Source: Gemmatimonadota bacterium
GTDB lineage: Bacteria > Latescibacterota > UBA2968 > UBA8231
NCBI GenBank assembly: GCA_026706165.1
Contig: JAPOZF010000584.1
Location: 628 to 14,866 of the forward strand
Reading direction: 5' to 3'
Length of the DNA stretch: 14,239 bases
Shown here: piece by piece, positions 1 through 8,502 of the stretch
Position numbering within the stretch: the stretch's first letter is position 1
Layout: each line of letters starts with the position of its first letter
Translations under genes and position numbers: made by a program
The notes under the pieces: generated by a model
What the model saw: only the letters and a program-made list of their open reading frames with translations
Databases searched by the model: none
Told to the model about the DNA's origin: nothing

Positions 1-668
1 CGGGACAACTCCTCCAGTCCTTCCTTCTGACAGTTCAGGCAGAGGACGACATCCTCGGGTCCTGGTTCCAACAGCCCCATCAGCGAGGCGATCATCGCCT
101 CGGACAGTCCCTTGCCCGGTCCCCCGGGGTGCCTCCGCGGACCGATCTGAACGCAGAACAGCGCCTGGGATCCGACGATCCGCAGCCTCAAGCGAAGCCC
201 CGTCTCCTTTCCGGCAGGCTGCAGGGCGTGTTCTCCGGCCAGAATTGCGCGGACCCTCTCTTCCACATCACGGCGCGTGAACCGGTGCGAGCCCGAGAGG
301 GTGCAGGCCAGCTGGAAACGATCGACGTCGGTTTCGGGATGACATGCCCGGACAAGGTTCCGCGCTGCGGACAGGTCCACCCTGCGAAGGCGCTCGCAGA
401 GGCGGTCAAGTCCCGGGGCGCCCACGGTCACACCCCGGAAACGGGCAACCACCCCCGCGGTGGACAGGGCCGAACGAACTGTCGTCAACTTTGCGGGAGA
501 GCGGGTGTATCTGAAGAAAACCCGTCCGTTGCGTCGGTCGGACTCGGTTTCGAACCCCGTCGCACCGGCAAGCTGCGAGCGCAGGGACTCGAGCACCGCG
601 TTTTCGAGGCCGGCGACCGTAGTAATGTAGAAGTCGTGGATCTTCTCCGTGCCCGGGCCGGAGGTCAT
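1..668 (-). CDS. THUMP-domain RNA methyltransferase-like protein, 3' end cut by window edge
   Basis: Partial: 222 residues are visible and the C-terminus lies outside the window. The N-terminus (residues 12-30, FYITTVAGLENAVLESLR) matches the opening of THUMP RNA-modification enzymes. A THUMP core follows at about 70-175, including FQLACTLSGSHRFTRRDV at 118-135. In this family THUMP binds RNA and a Rossmann methyltransferase domain follows. Here the segment where SAM motif I (DPxCGSGT type) is expected, after GPEDVVL at 203-209, reads CLNCQKEGLEEL and lacks the glycines. The enzyme may be degenerate or belong to a divergent subgroup. The ATG at 668 overlaps the ymfH stop as ATGA, implying translational coupling, with AGGGG about 10 bases upstream. 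THUMP call fairly sure; catalytic activity unknown. Confidence 0.75.
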   Translation of the reverse strand, partial: MTSGPGTEKIHDFYITTVAGLENAVLESLRSQLAGATGFETESDRRNGRVFFRYTRSPAKLTTVRSALSTAGVVARFRGVTVGAPGLDRLCERLRRVDLSAARNLVRACHPETDVDRFQLACTLSGSHRFTRRDVEERVRAILAGEHALQPAGKETGLRLRLRIVGSQALFCVQIGPRRHPGGPGKGLSEAMIASLMGLLEPGPEDVVLCLNCQKEGLEELS

Positions 669-1966
669 GTTACGGGAACCCCTGGCCCTGTTGAAGACCT
701 CGGCAACGGTTCGACCACGGAAACGGCGCAGTTTTCCGAGGTGAAGCAAGTCCGCAGGCAGTGCTCGACATCCTGCCGGCGAACCTGTTCAAGTGCCGCC
801 GCGGAGTCGAAGGGCCGCGCTCCGCGGCTCACCTCGCCGTGGGCCATGGCGGCACAGCTCTCGATATCCTCGTAGCGGAACAGAAGAGTGCCGTACGCTT
901 TGCGGGCGGCGCGCTCGAAGTCCGCGCTCGCAATCCCCTCCCGGACCCCACGGGACAACCGCTTCAGCACCGATTCCTCGAATCGTCCGGAATTGGAAAC
1001 GTCCCCCCCCATCACGGCGAACAGGAACGCGGGCTCGGCGTAGATCTCCCAGCCGAAACCATCCCCGTCGATTTCCCCGGCTTCGTACTGTTCGGCGAAG
1101 AACTCGCTCGACGGTCCGAAGAGGATATCCGCGGCCATGTCGAGGCAGATTTCCTTCTTGAGCAGCTCGATTCCCTCGAGGCCGGACTCGCTGTCGTGAA
1201 AGGCCATGGACACGCGAGGGCGCACGACTGCCAGCCGGGAAGAGATCCGGTGGGGCGCAGGCACGGGAGCCCGCCTCCGGGGAAGGTTGCCGGCCGGACA
1301 GCGGCAAAGGGATGAGGTATGGGCGTCGACCACCTCGCACAGCTCTTCCGGCGCCACTTTTCCCGACGCGAAAAGGGAGATGCGTCCGGCGCTGTAATAA
1401 TGTTCGTGGCTGGCGCGCAGCAAAGGGCGGTCGATCTCCCCCAGGCTCGCCGGGGTCCCGGCGATGTCGGTGCTGATCGGATGGTCCGGGTAGAGGGCCC
1501 GCAGGGCATTTGCGAAGCAGACCGATTCGACGTTGTCTGCGAACAACTCGATCTCTCGCAGAATGATACGCCGTTCCCGCTCGACTCCTTCATCGCTGAG
1601 ATGGAGTTCGAGGGCCAGGCGAATGAGCAATTCGACACAGGCGGCGAGGCCGTCGGCGCAGGTGACGGAAAACGAGGTCTGCGTCAAACCGGTTTGCGCG
1701 TCGACATCGGCGCCGAGGGCTGAGAACCGCGCGCTGATATCCCCTTCCCGCTTTTCGAACAGGCGGTGTTCCAGAAAGTGGGCTACACCCGGAGTAAACC
1801 CGGTGGAAAGACCGTCAATCGCGCCGTACTCGACCGCGAGCAGGGCGTGGGCATGGTGCGCCTCGGGTTTGGGGTGGACATACACGGGGACAGGGCGATT
1901 GCCTGCTCCCACAAACACGCTTTCGCGGATGCGGGGGTTTCGGATCTGCTCGAGGCGCAAGGACAT
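665..1966 (-). CDS. ymfH: M16 family zinc metallopeptidase, YmfH type
   Basis: This 433-residue protein is a pitrilysin-family (M16) peptidase with its zinc site intact. HFLEH at residues 63-67 is the inverted HxxEH motif (two His ligands and the catalytic Glu). ILREIE near 135-140 supplies the likely distal Glu ligand, E138. The stretch after SSEFFAEQYEAGEIDGDGFG in the C-terminal half matches the YmfH subgroup, which databases associate with EF-P 5-aminopentanol modification in Bacillus. It lies 12 bases after ymfF, its usual non-catalytic partner, and its stop overlaps the THUMP gene start. By analogy with other M16 pairs it probably forms a heterodimer with YmfF. The substrate is unknown, and the EF-P link is by family name only. 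No signal peptide is seen, so it is probably cytoplasmic. Confidence 0.9.
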   Translation of the reverse strand: MSLRLEQIRNPRIRESVFVGAGNRPVPVYVHPKPEAHHAHALLAVEYGAIDGLSTGFTPGVAHFLEHRLFEKREGDISARFSALGADVDAQTGLTQTSFSVTCADGLAACVELLIRLALELHLSDEGVERERRIILREIELFADNVESVCFANALRALYPDHPISTDIAGTPASLGEIDRPLLRASHEHYYSAGRISLFASGKVAPEELCEVVDAHTSSLCRCPAGNLPRRRAPVPAPHRISSRLAVVRPRVSMAFHDSESGLEGIELLKKEICLDMAADILFGPSSEFFAEQYEAGEIDGDGFGWEIYAEPAFLFAVMGGDVSNSGRFEESVLKRLSRGVREGIASADFERAARKAYGTLLFRYEDIESCAAMAHGEVSRGARPFDSAAALEQVRRQDVEHCLRTCFTSENCAVSVVEPLPRSSTGPGVPVT

Positions 1967-1978
1967 CGCGGACTCATC

Positions 1979-3520
1979 TCAACTCGAGGACGGAGCTTTG
2001 CCGTTGCGGAGAAAAAAGGCCGTGTCCAGGAAGGTGTTGCGCGCCATGTTCGCGACCTCCGGGGAGGTTACCGATCGCAGTTGCTCCCCAAGCTGGGCGG
2101 GAAACGCGCTCACTCCTGCGAGCCGTCGCTGGAAATGGAAGCGGACGAGCGCTTCCCTGTCCCCGGCCATCGTGGAGAGGCGTTGCAGCACCGCTGCCTT
2201 CGCGGTCTCGAGCTCCTCCCGGTCGGGGCCGCGGTCGCCAAGGGAGTCGAGCTGGTTGTCGACCTGGCTGCGCGCTTCCACATAGTCTCCTGCGTCGACA
2301 CTGGCCTCGATGAACAGAAGCCCGCAGAGGGGTTCGATGAACGAGGCCACGTGGTAGCACAGGCCCCTTTCCTCCCTGAGGGACCGCTGCAGGCGGGAGT
2401 GCAGATCTCCGCCAAGAAGGAGGTCGAGGAGCAGCATCGCCGGGTACTCCGGGTCCCTGACCGTAACCCCGGTGCGGTATCCACACACAAGCTTTCCCTG
2501 TTGGACCGCCTCCTCTTCCACCACTTCCCTCACCTCGAGAGCGGGGGCCGCGGTCAGGTCCCGGGAAGGAGACGCATACTCGCGGGGCCAGGAGAAAAGC
2601 TCTTCACAAAGGCGGAGCACCCGCTCGGACGGCTCTCCTCCGCTGACGTAGATGTCGATTCCGTGTCTTTTCAGCCCATCCTTGTGGGAGGCAAGCAGGC
2701 CGGCGCCGTTCAGCTGCCATAAATCTTCACTTCTGCCGTGTGGGGCGATCCCCCACGGCTCTCCCGCACACATGATCTCGATGCAGCGACGGTGGGCGTA
2801 GGCGGTCTTGTCGCTGAAAACGGATTCGATCTCCTTCCTCAGAGCCTCCTTCTCCTGGGCAACCACCGCCTCCGGGAAACCGCACGGATCCCCCTCGACG
2901 CTGGGGTCGCTGAGCACGTCGCGAAGAAAGCGCAAGCCCTGCCCGAGGAGATCGTCCTGCGCCGGCAGGTAACCGGGGTCGATCACCTCCAAGGTTGCGT
3001 GCAGGACCTGGCTGCTCCCGTATTGATCCACACCGACTCCGAAGCCCGCCCCGTAGAGACCGTCGAGAAAGGAGTTGAGGAGGCGTACGTCGGGAAGCGG
3101 GGAGGTTCCGCGCTCGAGCAGGCGCGCGGTCAGGGCGCGCTCCGTGGCCGACGGGGAACGCAGTTGGGCAGTCAGGAAAATGTCGACGCGGGTCGATTTG
3201 TACAGGGATGTGGGGAGAAGGTGGAGATTCACCCCATCCGCGAGTGGATGGGTGTCGATTGCGCAGGTTGAAACAACCTCGTCCGGATCACCGGTACAGG
3301 CCGGTTTGTCTGGCGCCGGAACAAGGGAGGGGTTGGATGGATTCCCGCGGTCGGAAAGCGGGAGTGTCCCTCCATTTCTGGATCGCAATGCCGGAGATAC
3401 CGGGACGGTGGGATGGCGCTCCCAGGGGGGCTGCCAAGAGGAGCGTCTGCAGTGCACAGGCGCAGTTGACCCGTCCAATGTACTGCCGCCCCCGGAAAGA
3501 GCAAGCGGCCCGGACGGCAC
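1979..3520 (-). CDS. ymfF: M16 family peptidase-like protein without zinc motif, YmfF type
   Basis: Homology to YmfF starts at about residue 88 of this reading (IDTHPLADGVNLHLLPTS) and runs to the C-terminus. It includes LRKEIESVFSDK, the segment ending GEPWGIAPHGRSEDL, and LGGDLHSRLQ with LREERGLCYHVASF. No HxxEH zinc motif is present, as expected for the inactive partner in such pairs. It lies just upstream of ymfH in the same operon. The start is uncertain. The outermost GTG at 3520 gives 513 residues with about 87 unmatched Pro/Arg/Ser-rich residues. A TTG at 3388 gives 469 residues but has no clear ribosome-binding site. A GTG at 3232 would remove the first beta strand. No ATG lies in frame near the homology boundary. 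The family assignment is strong and the 5' end is not. Confidence 0.85.
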   Translation of the reverse strand: MPSGPLALSGGGSTLDGSTAPVHCRRSSWQPPWERHPTVPVSPALRSRNGGTLPLSDRGNPSNPSLVPAPDKPACTGDPDEVVSTCAIDTHPLADGVNLHLLPTSLYKSTRVDIFLTAQLRSPSATERALTARLLERGTSPLPDVRLLNSFLDGLYGAGFGVGVDQYGSSQVLHATLEVIDPGYLPAQDDLLGQGLRFLRDVLSDPSVEGDPCGFPEAVVAQEKEALRKEIESVFSDKTAYAHRRCIEIMCAGEPWGIAPHGRSEDLWQLNGAGLLASHKDGLKRHGIDIYVSGGEPSERVLRLCEELFSWPREYASPSRDLTAAPALEVREVVEEEAVQQGKLVCGYRTGVTVRDPEYPAMLLLDLLLGGDLHSRLQRSLREERGLCYHVASFIEPLCGLLFIEASVDAGDYVEARSQVDNQLDSLGDRGPDREELETAKAAVLQRLSTMAGDREALVRFHFQRRLAGVSAFPAQLGEQLRSVTSPEVANMARNTFLDTAFFLRNGKAPSSS

Positions 3521-3586
3521 TTTGCCCCGTCCCGGCCCTGCCGTAGCTTCGGGAAACCACGACGCCCATCCAACTTCGAAACCGCC

Positions 3587-4375
3587 ATGGAATCCGATTC
3601 GACGACGGAAGAAGGGCCGCCGGGCCCTCCTCTCGGCAACATCTCGGTGGTCCTGGTCGAGCCGGGATCGCCCGGCAACATCGGAGCGGTCGCCCGGGTG
3701 CTCAAGAACACCGGAATCGGGCAGTTGTCACTTGTCAATCCCGGCAACTGGGATCTTCCCGAGACCAGGTGGATGGCGCATGCCTCCGGGGAAATCCTGG
3801 ACAACTGCACTGTTTTCCCCGACTTGAGAGCCGCCGTCCGGCACGCCAATCTCGTAATCGGGACCACCTGCCGCGCCGGCCGCCTGCGGGAGCTGGAGGA
3901 CGATTATCGCGGCCTGCTTGCCAAAGCCTGCGATTGCGCGCGAAGCCATCGCGTCGCCCTGGTTTTCGGGCGCGAGCGCGACGGATTGTGGTCGCGGGAA
4001 CTCGAGCAGTGCCACTGGCTGCTGCGCATTCCCGCGGCTGTTCCCTACCCCTCGTTCAACCTTTCCCACGCCGTGCTGCTGGTCGCCCATGAGCTCTTTC
4101 ACGCCGCGGGGAGCGAGAAATCCGGCGGGCCTGAGCCGGGTTCTCCGCAGCCTTCCCTGGCTACCGCGGAACAGACCGAGCGCGTTATCCGAAATGTCCT
4201 GGATGCCATGGCGGCCATCGGATTCAAGGCGTACAACGACGATCCGGGAACCTTCGCCCGGGTGCTGCGGCGTTTCCTGACCCGGACCCCTCTGGAGCGG
4301 CGCGACGCCATGGTGATTCATCGCATCTGCGGCCAGGTAAGGAAGTTTTCTCAGGGATTGAGAAGGGGCGTCTGA
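3587..4375 (+). CDS. trmJ: tRNA (cytidine/uridine-2'-O-)-methyltransferase, TrmJ type
   Basis: This 262-residue SpoU/TrmH-superfamily (SPOUT) enzyme would transfer methyl from SAM to a ribose 2'-OH; TrmJ acts on position 32 of tRNA. All three family motifs are visible: NIGAVARVLKNTG at 31-43 (motif 1), ALVFGRERDGL at 124-134 (motif 2) and the knot motif around IPAAVPYPSFNLSHAV at 148-163 (motif 3). The motif 3 Phe replaces the more usual Leu before the Asn. The C-terminal helix ERVIRNVLDAMAAIGF is typical of TrmJ rather than TrmL. It is a single gene, divergent from ymfF and convergent with gmd. The ATG at 3587 has no strong Shine-Dalgarno, and residues 1-16 before the core are acidic and Pro/Gly-rich. 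TrmJ is the best fit; a relative with another tRNA target is possible. Confidence 0.88.
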   Translation: MESDSTTEEGPPGPPLGNISVVLVEPGSPGNIGAVARVLKNTGIGQLSLVNPGNWDLPETRWMAHASGEILDNCTVFPDLRAAVRHANLVIGTTCRAGRLRELEDDYRGLLAKACDCARSHRVALVFGRERDGLWSRELEQCHWLLRIPAAVPYPSFNLSHAVLLVAHELFHAAGSEKSGGPEPGSPQPSLATAEQTERVIRNVLDAMAAIGFKAYNDDPGTFARVLRRFLTRTPLERRDAMVIHRICGQVRKFSQGLRRGV

Positions 4376-4600
4376 GCGGCGGGACCAGCGCCGGGCTGAA
4401 GTCTGCCCGCCGGCCCTGGAAACGGACCGACCCGGATACCGTCCGTTCTTCCTGCGCGACACCAACTGCGGCGCAAGGGGGTTGCCAAGCCCGGGAACCC
4501 CGAGGGTTGTGCGCACTTCCTGCCGGGTGACCGCGGGATCTCCCTGGCAGGCGGTCAGCCCGGGAAGGCAGCAGCAGGCGACCGCCAGAGGGGCGGAATG
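4376..4600. other. non-coding gap between convergent trmJ and gmd
   Basis: This stretch separates two convergent genes. It holds a candidate hairpin terminator at 4421-4450 and other short GC-rich inverted repeats. A minus-strand frame across it is open and reads like a lipoprotein signal but has no start codon, so no gene is called. Confidence 0.5.
4421..4450 (+). terminator. candidate terminator after trmJ
   Basis: The inverted repeat AACGGAC (4421-4427) and GTCCGTT (4441-4447) forms a perfect 7-bp stem with a 13-base loop, followed by a pyrimidine-rich tail with only a short T run. It lies 45 bases after the trmJ stop. The stem is symmetric, so it could also slow transcription arriving from gmd. 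The weak T tract keeps confidence low. Confidence 0.4.
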
Positions 4601-5575
4601 TCAGCGGGTTTCACGGCCGACCGCTTCGAGGTCGCTGTCGACCATCATCCGCACCATCTCCTCAAAGCTGGTCCTGGCCTGCCACCCGAGAACGCGGCGG
4701 GCATTGCCGGCATCGCCGCGAAGGATCTCGACGTCGGCGGGGCGCATGAATTTCTCATCGACCACTACATGGTCCTCCCAGTGAAGTCCGGCGCAGGCGA
4801 AGGCGACCCGGCAGAAGTCCCGGATCGAGTGGTCGACACCGGTGGCGATGACGAAATCCCGCGGCTCCTCCTGTTGCAGCATCAGCCACATCGCTTCGAC
4901 GTAATCACCGGCGAACCCCCAATCGCGGCGGGAGTCGAGATTCCCGAGTGCGAGCTGATCCGCCAGTCCATGTTTTATCCGCGCCACACCGCGGGTCACT
5001 TTTCTCGAAACGAACTCCAGGCCGCGCCGCGGCGATTCGTGGTTGAACAGGATACCGGCACAGCAGTGCATGCCGTAGGATTCACGGTAGTTGATCGTGA
5101 CCCAGTGGGCGTAGAGCTTGGAGACCGCGTAGGGAGAACGTGGATGGAAGGGTGTGGTTTCGTTCTGGGGGGTTTCGCGAACCTGTCCGAACAGCTCGCT
5201 GCTGCTGGCCTGGTAGAAGCGGATGTTCCTGTCGACGCTGCGGATCGCCTCCAGGAGCCGGGTCACACCCAGTCCGTTGATCTCGCCGGTGAGAAGGGGT
5301 TGCTCCCATGACACCGGCACGAACGACTGCGCTCCGAGATTGTAGACCTCGTCGGCCCGCGCCTCCTGTATTGCTCCCTGAAGGGAATTTTCGTCGAGCA
5401 AGTCCCCCGAAAGAACCTCGATTTCGTCCTGAATGTGGGCTATGCGCTCGAAATTGACCGTGCTGCTTCGGCGAATCAGCCCGAACACCCGGTAATCCCG
5501 AGCCAGCAGGAACTCGGCGAGGTAGGATCCGTCCTGGCCGGTGATTCCCGTTATCAGGGCGCTTTTCCGGTTCAC
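4601..5575 (-). CDS. gmd: GDP-mannose 4,6-dehydratase
   Basis: This extended short-chain dehydrogenase converts GDP-D-mannose to GDP-4-keto-6-deoxy-D-mannose, the precursor of GDP-fucose, GDP-rhamnose and related sugars for surface polysaccharides. Residue numbers are for the chosen start. The NADP-binding glycine motif is [12 protein letters not shown] from residue 10. Active-site SSSE ends at E127, and the catalytic YAVSK has Y149 and K153. At 324 residues it is a shorter Gmd; its [13 protein letters not shown] segment is the variant seen in one branch of the family. GTG at 5575 is chosen because it overlaps the gcvP stop as GTGA and puts the fold start at the usual distance; GTG at 5584 would add three residues. 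No GDP-fucose synthase or GDP-rhamnose reductase lies in the window. Confidence 0.93.
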   Translation of the reverse strand: MNRKSALITGITGQDGSYLAEFLLARDYRVFGLIRRSSTVNFERIAHIQDEIEVLSGDLLDENSLQGAIQEARADEVYNLGAQSFVPVSWEQPLLTGEINGLGVTRLLEAIRSVDRNIRFYQASSSELFGQVRETPQNETTPFHPRSPYAVSKLYAHWVTINYRESYGMHCCAGILFNHESPRRGLEFVSRKVTRGVARIKHGLADQLALGNLDSRRDWGFAGDYVEAMWLMLQQEEPRDFVIATGVDHSIRDFCRVAFACAGLHWEDHVVVDEKFMRPADVEILRGDAGNARRVLGWQARTSFEEMVRMMVDSDLEAVGRETR

Positions 5576-8502
5576 GGAGCCCACCCCGGCTCCGGGTCCG
5601 AGTACGCTTCAACCGGCGGACAGGTGCAGACGAGATTCCGGTCTCCGGCGGCGTTGTCGACGCGGGCGACCGCCGGCCAGAACTTGTGGTTCCTCGTCCA
5701 CGGGGCCGGCCGGCAGGCGCGCTCACGGTTGTACGAGTGGCCCCATTCGTCGGCCAGGATCATGTCGAGGGTATGCGGGGCGTTCTTCAGGAGGTTGTCC
5801 TGCGGGTCCGCCTTCCCATTCTCGATCTCGGCGATCTCCGCTCGGATTGCGATCATGGCGTCGCAGAAACGGTCCAGCTCCGCCTTCGATTCGCTCTCGG
5901 TCGGTTCGACCATCATCGTCCCCGGAACCGGGAAATGGACAGTGGGGGCGTGAAAGCCGTAGTCCATCAGACGCTTGGCCACGTCGTCCACCTCGATTCC
6001 CACGGCCCTGAAGGACCGCAGGTCGAGAATCGCTTCGTGCGCTACGCGCCCCTTGGAGCCGCGGAACAGGATCGGGTAATGCGGGTCGAGCCTGGCCGCA
6101 ACGTAGTTGGCGTTGAGTATGGCGACCTCGGTGGCGTTGCGCAGGCCCGGGCTTCCCATCAGCCGCAGGTAAGCCCACGAAATCAGGAGGATCAGAGCGC
6201 TGCTCCAGGGGGCTGATGCGACAGGCCCGATCGCCTCGGCGCCGCCCACGGGAACTACCGGATGTCCGGGAAGAAAGCCACGCAGGTGTGCGGCCACCGC
6301 TATCGGCCCCATCCCCGGCCCTCCGCCCCCGTGCGGGATGCAGAACGTCTTGTGCAGGTTGAGGTGACAGACGTCCACTCCGAAATCCCCGGGCCGGCAC
6401 AGGCCGACCATGGCATTCATGTTGGCCCCGTCCATGTAAACTTGGCCGCCGCGGTCGTGGACGATCTCGCAGATCTCACCGATTCCTTCCTCGAATACCC
6501 CGTGGGTCGACGGATAGGTCACCATCAAGGCGCCGAGCCGGTCGGCATGGGCATCCGCCTTGGTTCGCAGATCCGCCAGATCTATGTTGCCCTCCTCGTC
6601 GCATGCGACGACGACCACGGTCAGGCCGGCCAACGCCGCCGAAGCGGGGTTGGTGCCGTGAGCGGAGGCGGGAATCAGACAGACGTCCCGCCGGCCCCGG
6701 GACCGGGTTTCGTGATACCTGGAAATCACCAGCAGTCCCGCGTACTCCCCTTGTGAGCCCGCGTTCGGCTGCAGGGAGACGGCTGCAAGGCCGGTGATAT
6801 CGCAGAGCATTTCCTCCAGGTCGGTGAAGATCCGCCGGTACCCCAGGTTTTTTTCGACCGGGGAGAAGGGGTGAACCTCGGCAAACGCGGGCCAGGTGAT
6901 CGGCATCATCTCCGCGGTCGCATTCAGTTTCATTGTGCACGACCCCAGCGGGATCATCGAGGTGGTCAGCGAAAGATCGCGGGCATCGAGCCGGCGCATG
7001 TAGCGCAACAGCTCGGTCTCCGAGCGATAGGAGTGAAACACCGGGTGGGTCAGGTAGGGGCTTTGCCGCAACAGGCCCGATTCCCAGGCAGGGGGGCCGC
7101 AACCCAGCTCAGGTGCCCCAGCGCTCCGGGGTTCCCTGGCGCATGCATTCGCGAGGACGGCTGCCAGCTCGTCGACATCTTCAGGCCGGGTAGTCTCGTC
7201 GAGGGTTATGCAGATGTTCTCGTCGTCGAGCCGGCGCACCTCGATTCCCCGGGACCGGGCGCGGTCCACGACGGCGTCGATCCCGCAGCCTTCGGCCTGC
7301 AGGCGGATGGTGTCGAAGAACTGGCGGTGGACGACGCGATACCCGTGCCGCTCGGCCTCCCGACCGAGCCAGGCGGTCAGGCGGTGAATCCTCGAAGCTA
7401 TGGCGCGCAAGCCTTCGGGACCGTGGTAGACGGCAAAGAATGAGGCCACCACCGCGGGGAGAACCTGTGCGGTGCAGATGTTGCTGGTCGCCGACTCCCT
7501 GCGGATGTGCTGCTCGCGGGTCTGCAGGGCCATTCTCAGCGCCCTGCTGCCCCTTGCATCCCGGGATACGCCGATGATGCGGCCCGGTACCTGGCGCCTG
7601 AATTCTACCCTCGCGGCAAGGTAGGCGGGGTGCGGACCTCCGTACCCCATCGGCATTCCGAAGCGCTGGGCGCTGCCGACCGCGACGTCGGCGCCGAATT
7701 CACCCGGCGGCGTCAGCAGGGCAAGCGCCAGCAGTTCGGCGGCGACGGCCACGAGGGCGCCTTCCTCGTGGGCGCGGGAGCAGAATTCCCGGTAGTCGCA
7801 CAGTTCGCCGTCGGTCGCGGGGTACTGCAGGAGGCAGCCGAAAACAGGATGTGCACCGAAATCGAAGCTCCGGTGATCTCCTTCGGTTATTTCGATCCGA
7901 AGGGGCCGGGCCCTGGTTCGCAGGACGGCCCTGGTCTGCGGGTGGCAGGCAGAGGACACGAAAAAGTCCTGTGACCGGTTCCTGCGCTGATGCCTTTTCA
8001 TCATTGCCATCGCCTCGGCGGCAGCGGTGCCCTCGTCAAGCAGGGAGGCGTTGGCGAGCTCCAGGCCGGTGAGATCGCATATCATCGTCTGAAAGTTCAA
8101 CAGCGCTTCCAGCCTTCCCTGTGCGATCTCGGATTGGTACGGCGTGTACTGGGTGTACCAGGCGGGGTTTTCGAGGATGTTGCGCTGGATTACGGGGGGA
8201 GTGATGCAGTTTGCGTACCCGGTGCCGATGAAGGAGCGCACCCTCTCGTTCTGACGTGAGACCTCCTCCAGTTCCCCGAGGAGACCTCTTTCGCTGACCG
8301 CCTCCCGGAACGGGAGTTCCTGCGCTGAACGAATGGCGGCCGGGATGGTTTCTTCAATCAGTTCATCGAGGCGGTCGATCCCGAGGCTGTGCAGCATCTG
8401 CTCCTGGTCCCGTGGACTGGGACCTATATGCCGGCGGGAAAAGGGGGCGCTCTCCGAACCGGCGGCGCCTCCTGTGGTGGTTGCTGAAAGGGGACTACCC
8501 AT
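5572..8502 (-). CDS. gcvP: glycine dehydrogenase (decarboxylating), P protein, single chain
   Basis: This is the PLP-dependent P protein of the glycine cleavage system. It decarboxylates glycine and passes the aminomethyl group to lipoyl-GcvH. At 976 residues it is the full-length fused form, with N-terminal and C-terminal GDC-P halves, not the two-subunit type. Seen: [17 protein letters not shown] near the N-terminus, [13 protein letters not shown] around K525, [12 protein letters not shown], and [19 protein letters not shown] with PLP lysine K718. ATG at 8502 overlaps the gcvT 3' end by 8 bases, so the two are probably translationally coupled. The stop overlaps the gmd start. gcvH, often beside gcvT and gcvP, is absent here and must be encoded elsewhere. 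No truncation or missing catalytic motif was noticed. Confidence 0.97.
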   Translation of the reverse strand: MGSPLSATTTGGAAGSESAPFSRRHIGPSPRDQEQMLHSLGIDRLDELIEETIPAAIRSAQELPFREAVSERGLLGELEEVSRQNERVRSFIGTGYANCITPPVIQRNILENPAWYTQYTPYQSEIAQGRLEALLNFQTMICDLTGLELANASLLDEGTAAAEAMAMMKRHQRRNRSQDFFVSSACHPQTRAVLRTRARPLRIEITEGDHRSFDFGAHPVFGCLLQYPATDGELCDYREFCSRAHEEGALVAVAAELLALALLTPPGEFGADVAVGSAQRFGMPMGYGGPHPAYLAARVEFRRQVPGRIIGVSRDARGSRALRMALQTREQHIRRESATSNICTAQVLPAVVASFFAVYHGPEGLRAIASRIHRLTAWLGREAERHGYRVVHRQFFDTIRLQAEGCGIDAVVDRARSRGIEVRRLDDENICITLDETTRPEDVDELAAVLANACAREPRSAGAPELGCGPPAWESGLLRQSPYLTHPVFHSYRSETELLRYMRRLDARDLSLTTSMIPLGSCTMKLNATAEMMPITWPAFAEVHPFSPVEKNLGYRRIFTDLEEMLCDITGLAAVSLQPNAGSQGEYAGLLVISRYHETRSRGRRDVCLIPASAHGTNPASAALAGLTVVVVACDEEGNIDLADLRTKADAHADRLGALMVTYPSTHGVFEEGIGEICEIVHDRGGQVYMDGANMNAMVGLCRPGDFGVDVCHLNLHKTFCIPHGGGGPGMGPIAVAAHLRGFLPGHPVVPVGGAEAIGPVASAPWSSALILLISWAYLRLMGSPGLRNATEVAILNANYVAARLDPHYPILFRGSKGRVAHEAILDLRSFRAVGIEVDDVAKRLMDYGFHAPTVHFPVPGTMMVEPTESESKAELDRFCDAMIAIRAEIAEIENGKADPQDNLLKNAPHTLDMILADEWGHSYNRERACRPAPWTRNHKFWPAVARVDNAAGDRNLVCTCPPVEAYSDPEPGWAP

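Noticed and set aside
129..875. Long plus-strand open frames opposite the ymfH and THUMP genes, and similar ones across gcvP and gcvT.
   Set aside because: They are antisense to strongly supported genes, have no recognisable domains, and are expected in GC-rich sequence.
3265..3279. Perfect inverted repeat AGGTTG-AAA-CAACCT near the ymfF homology start, considered as an operator or terminator.
   Set aside because: The stem is only 6 bp, no T run follows, and it falls inside the ymfF reading frame; on its own it is not enough to name a function.
4510..4600. Minus-strand frame right after the gmd stop that reads like a lipoprotein signal (LAVACCCLPGLTACQGD, with a lipobox-like LTAC).
   Set aside because: No ATG, GTG or TTG lies between the gmd stop and the lipobox in this frame, and the continuation is antisense to trmJ with no family resemblance. 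It could be chance or a decayed gene, but not a supportable CDS.
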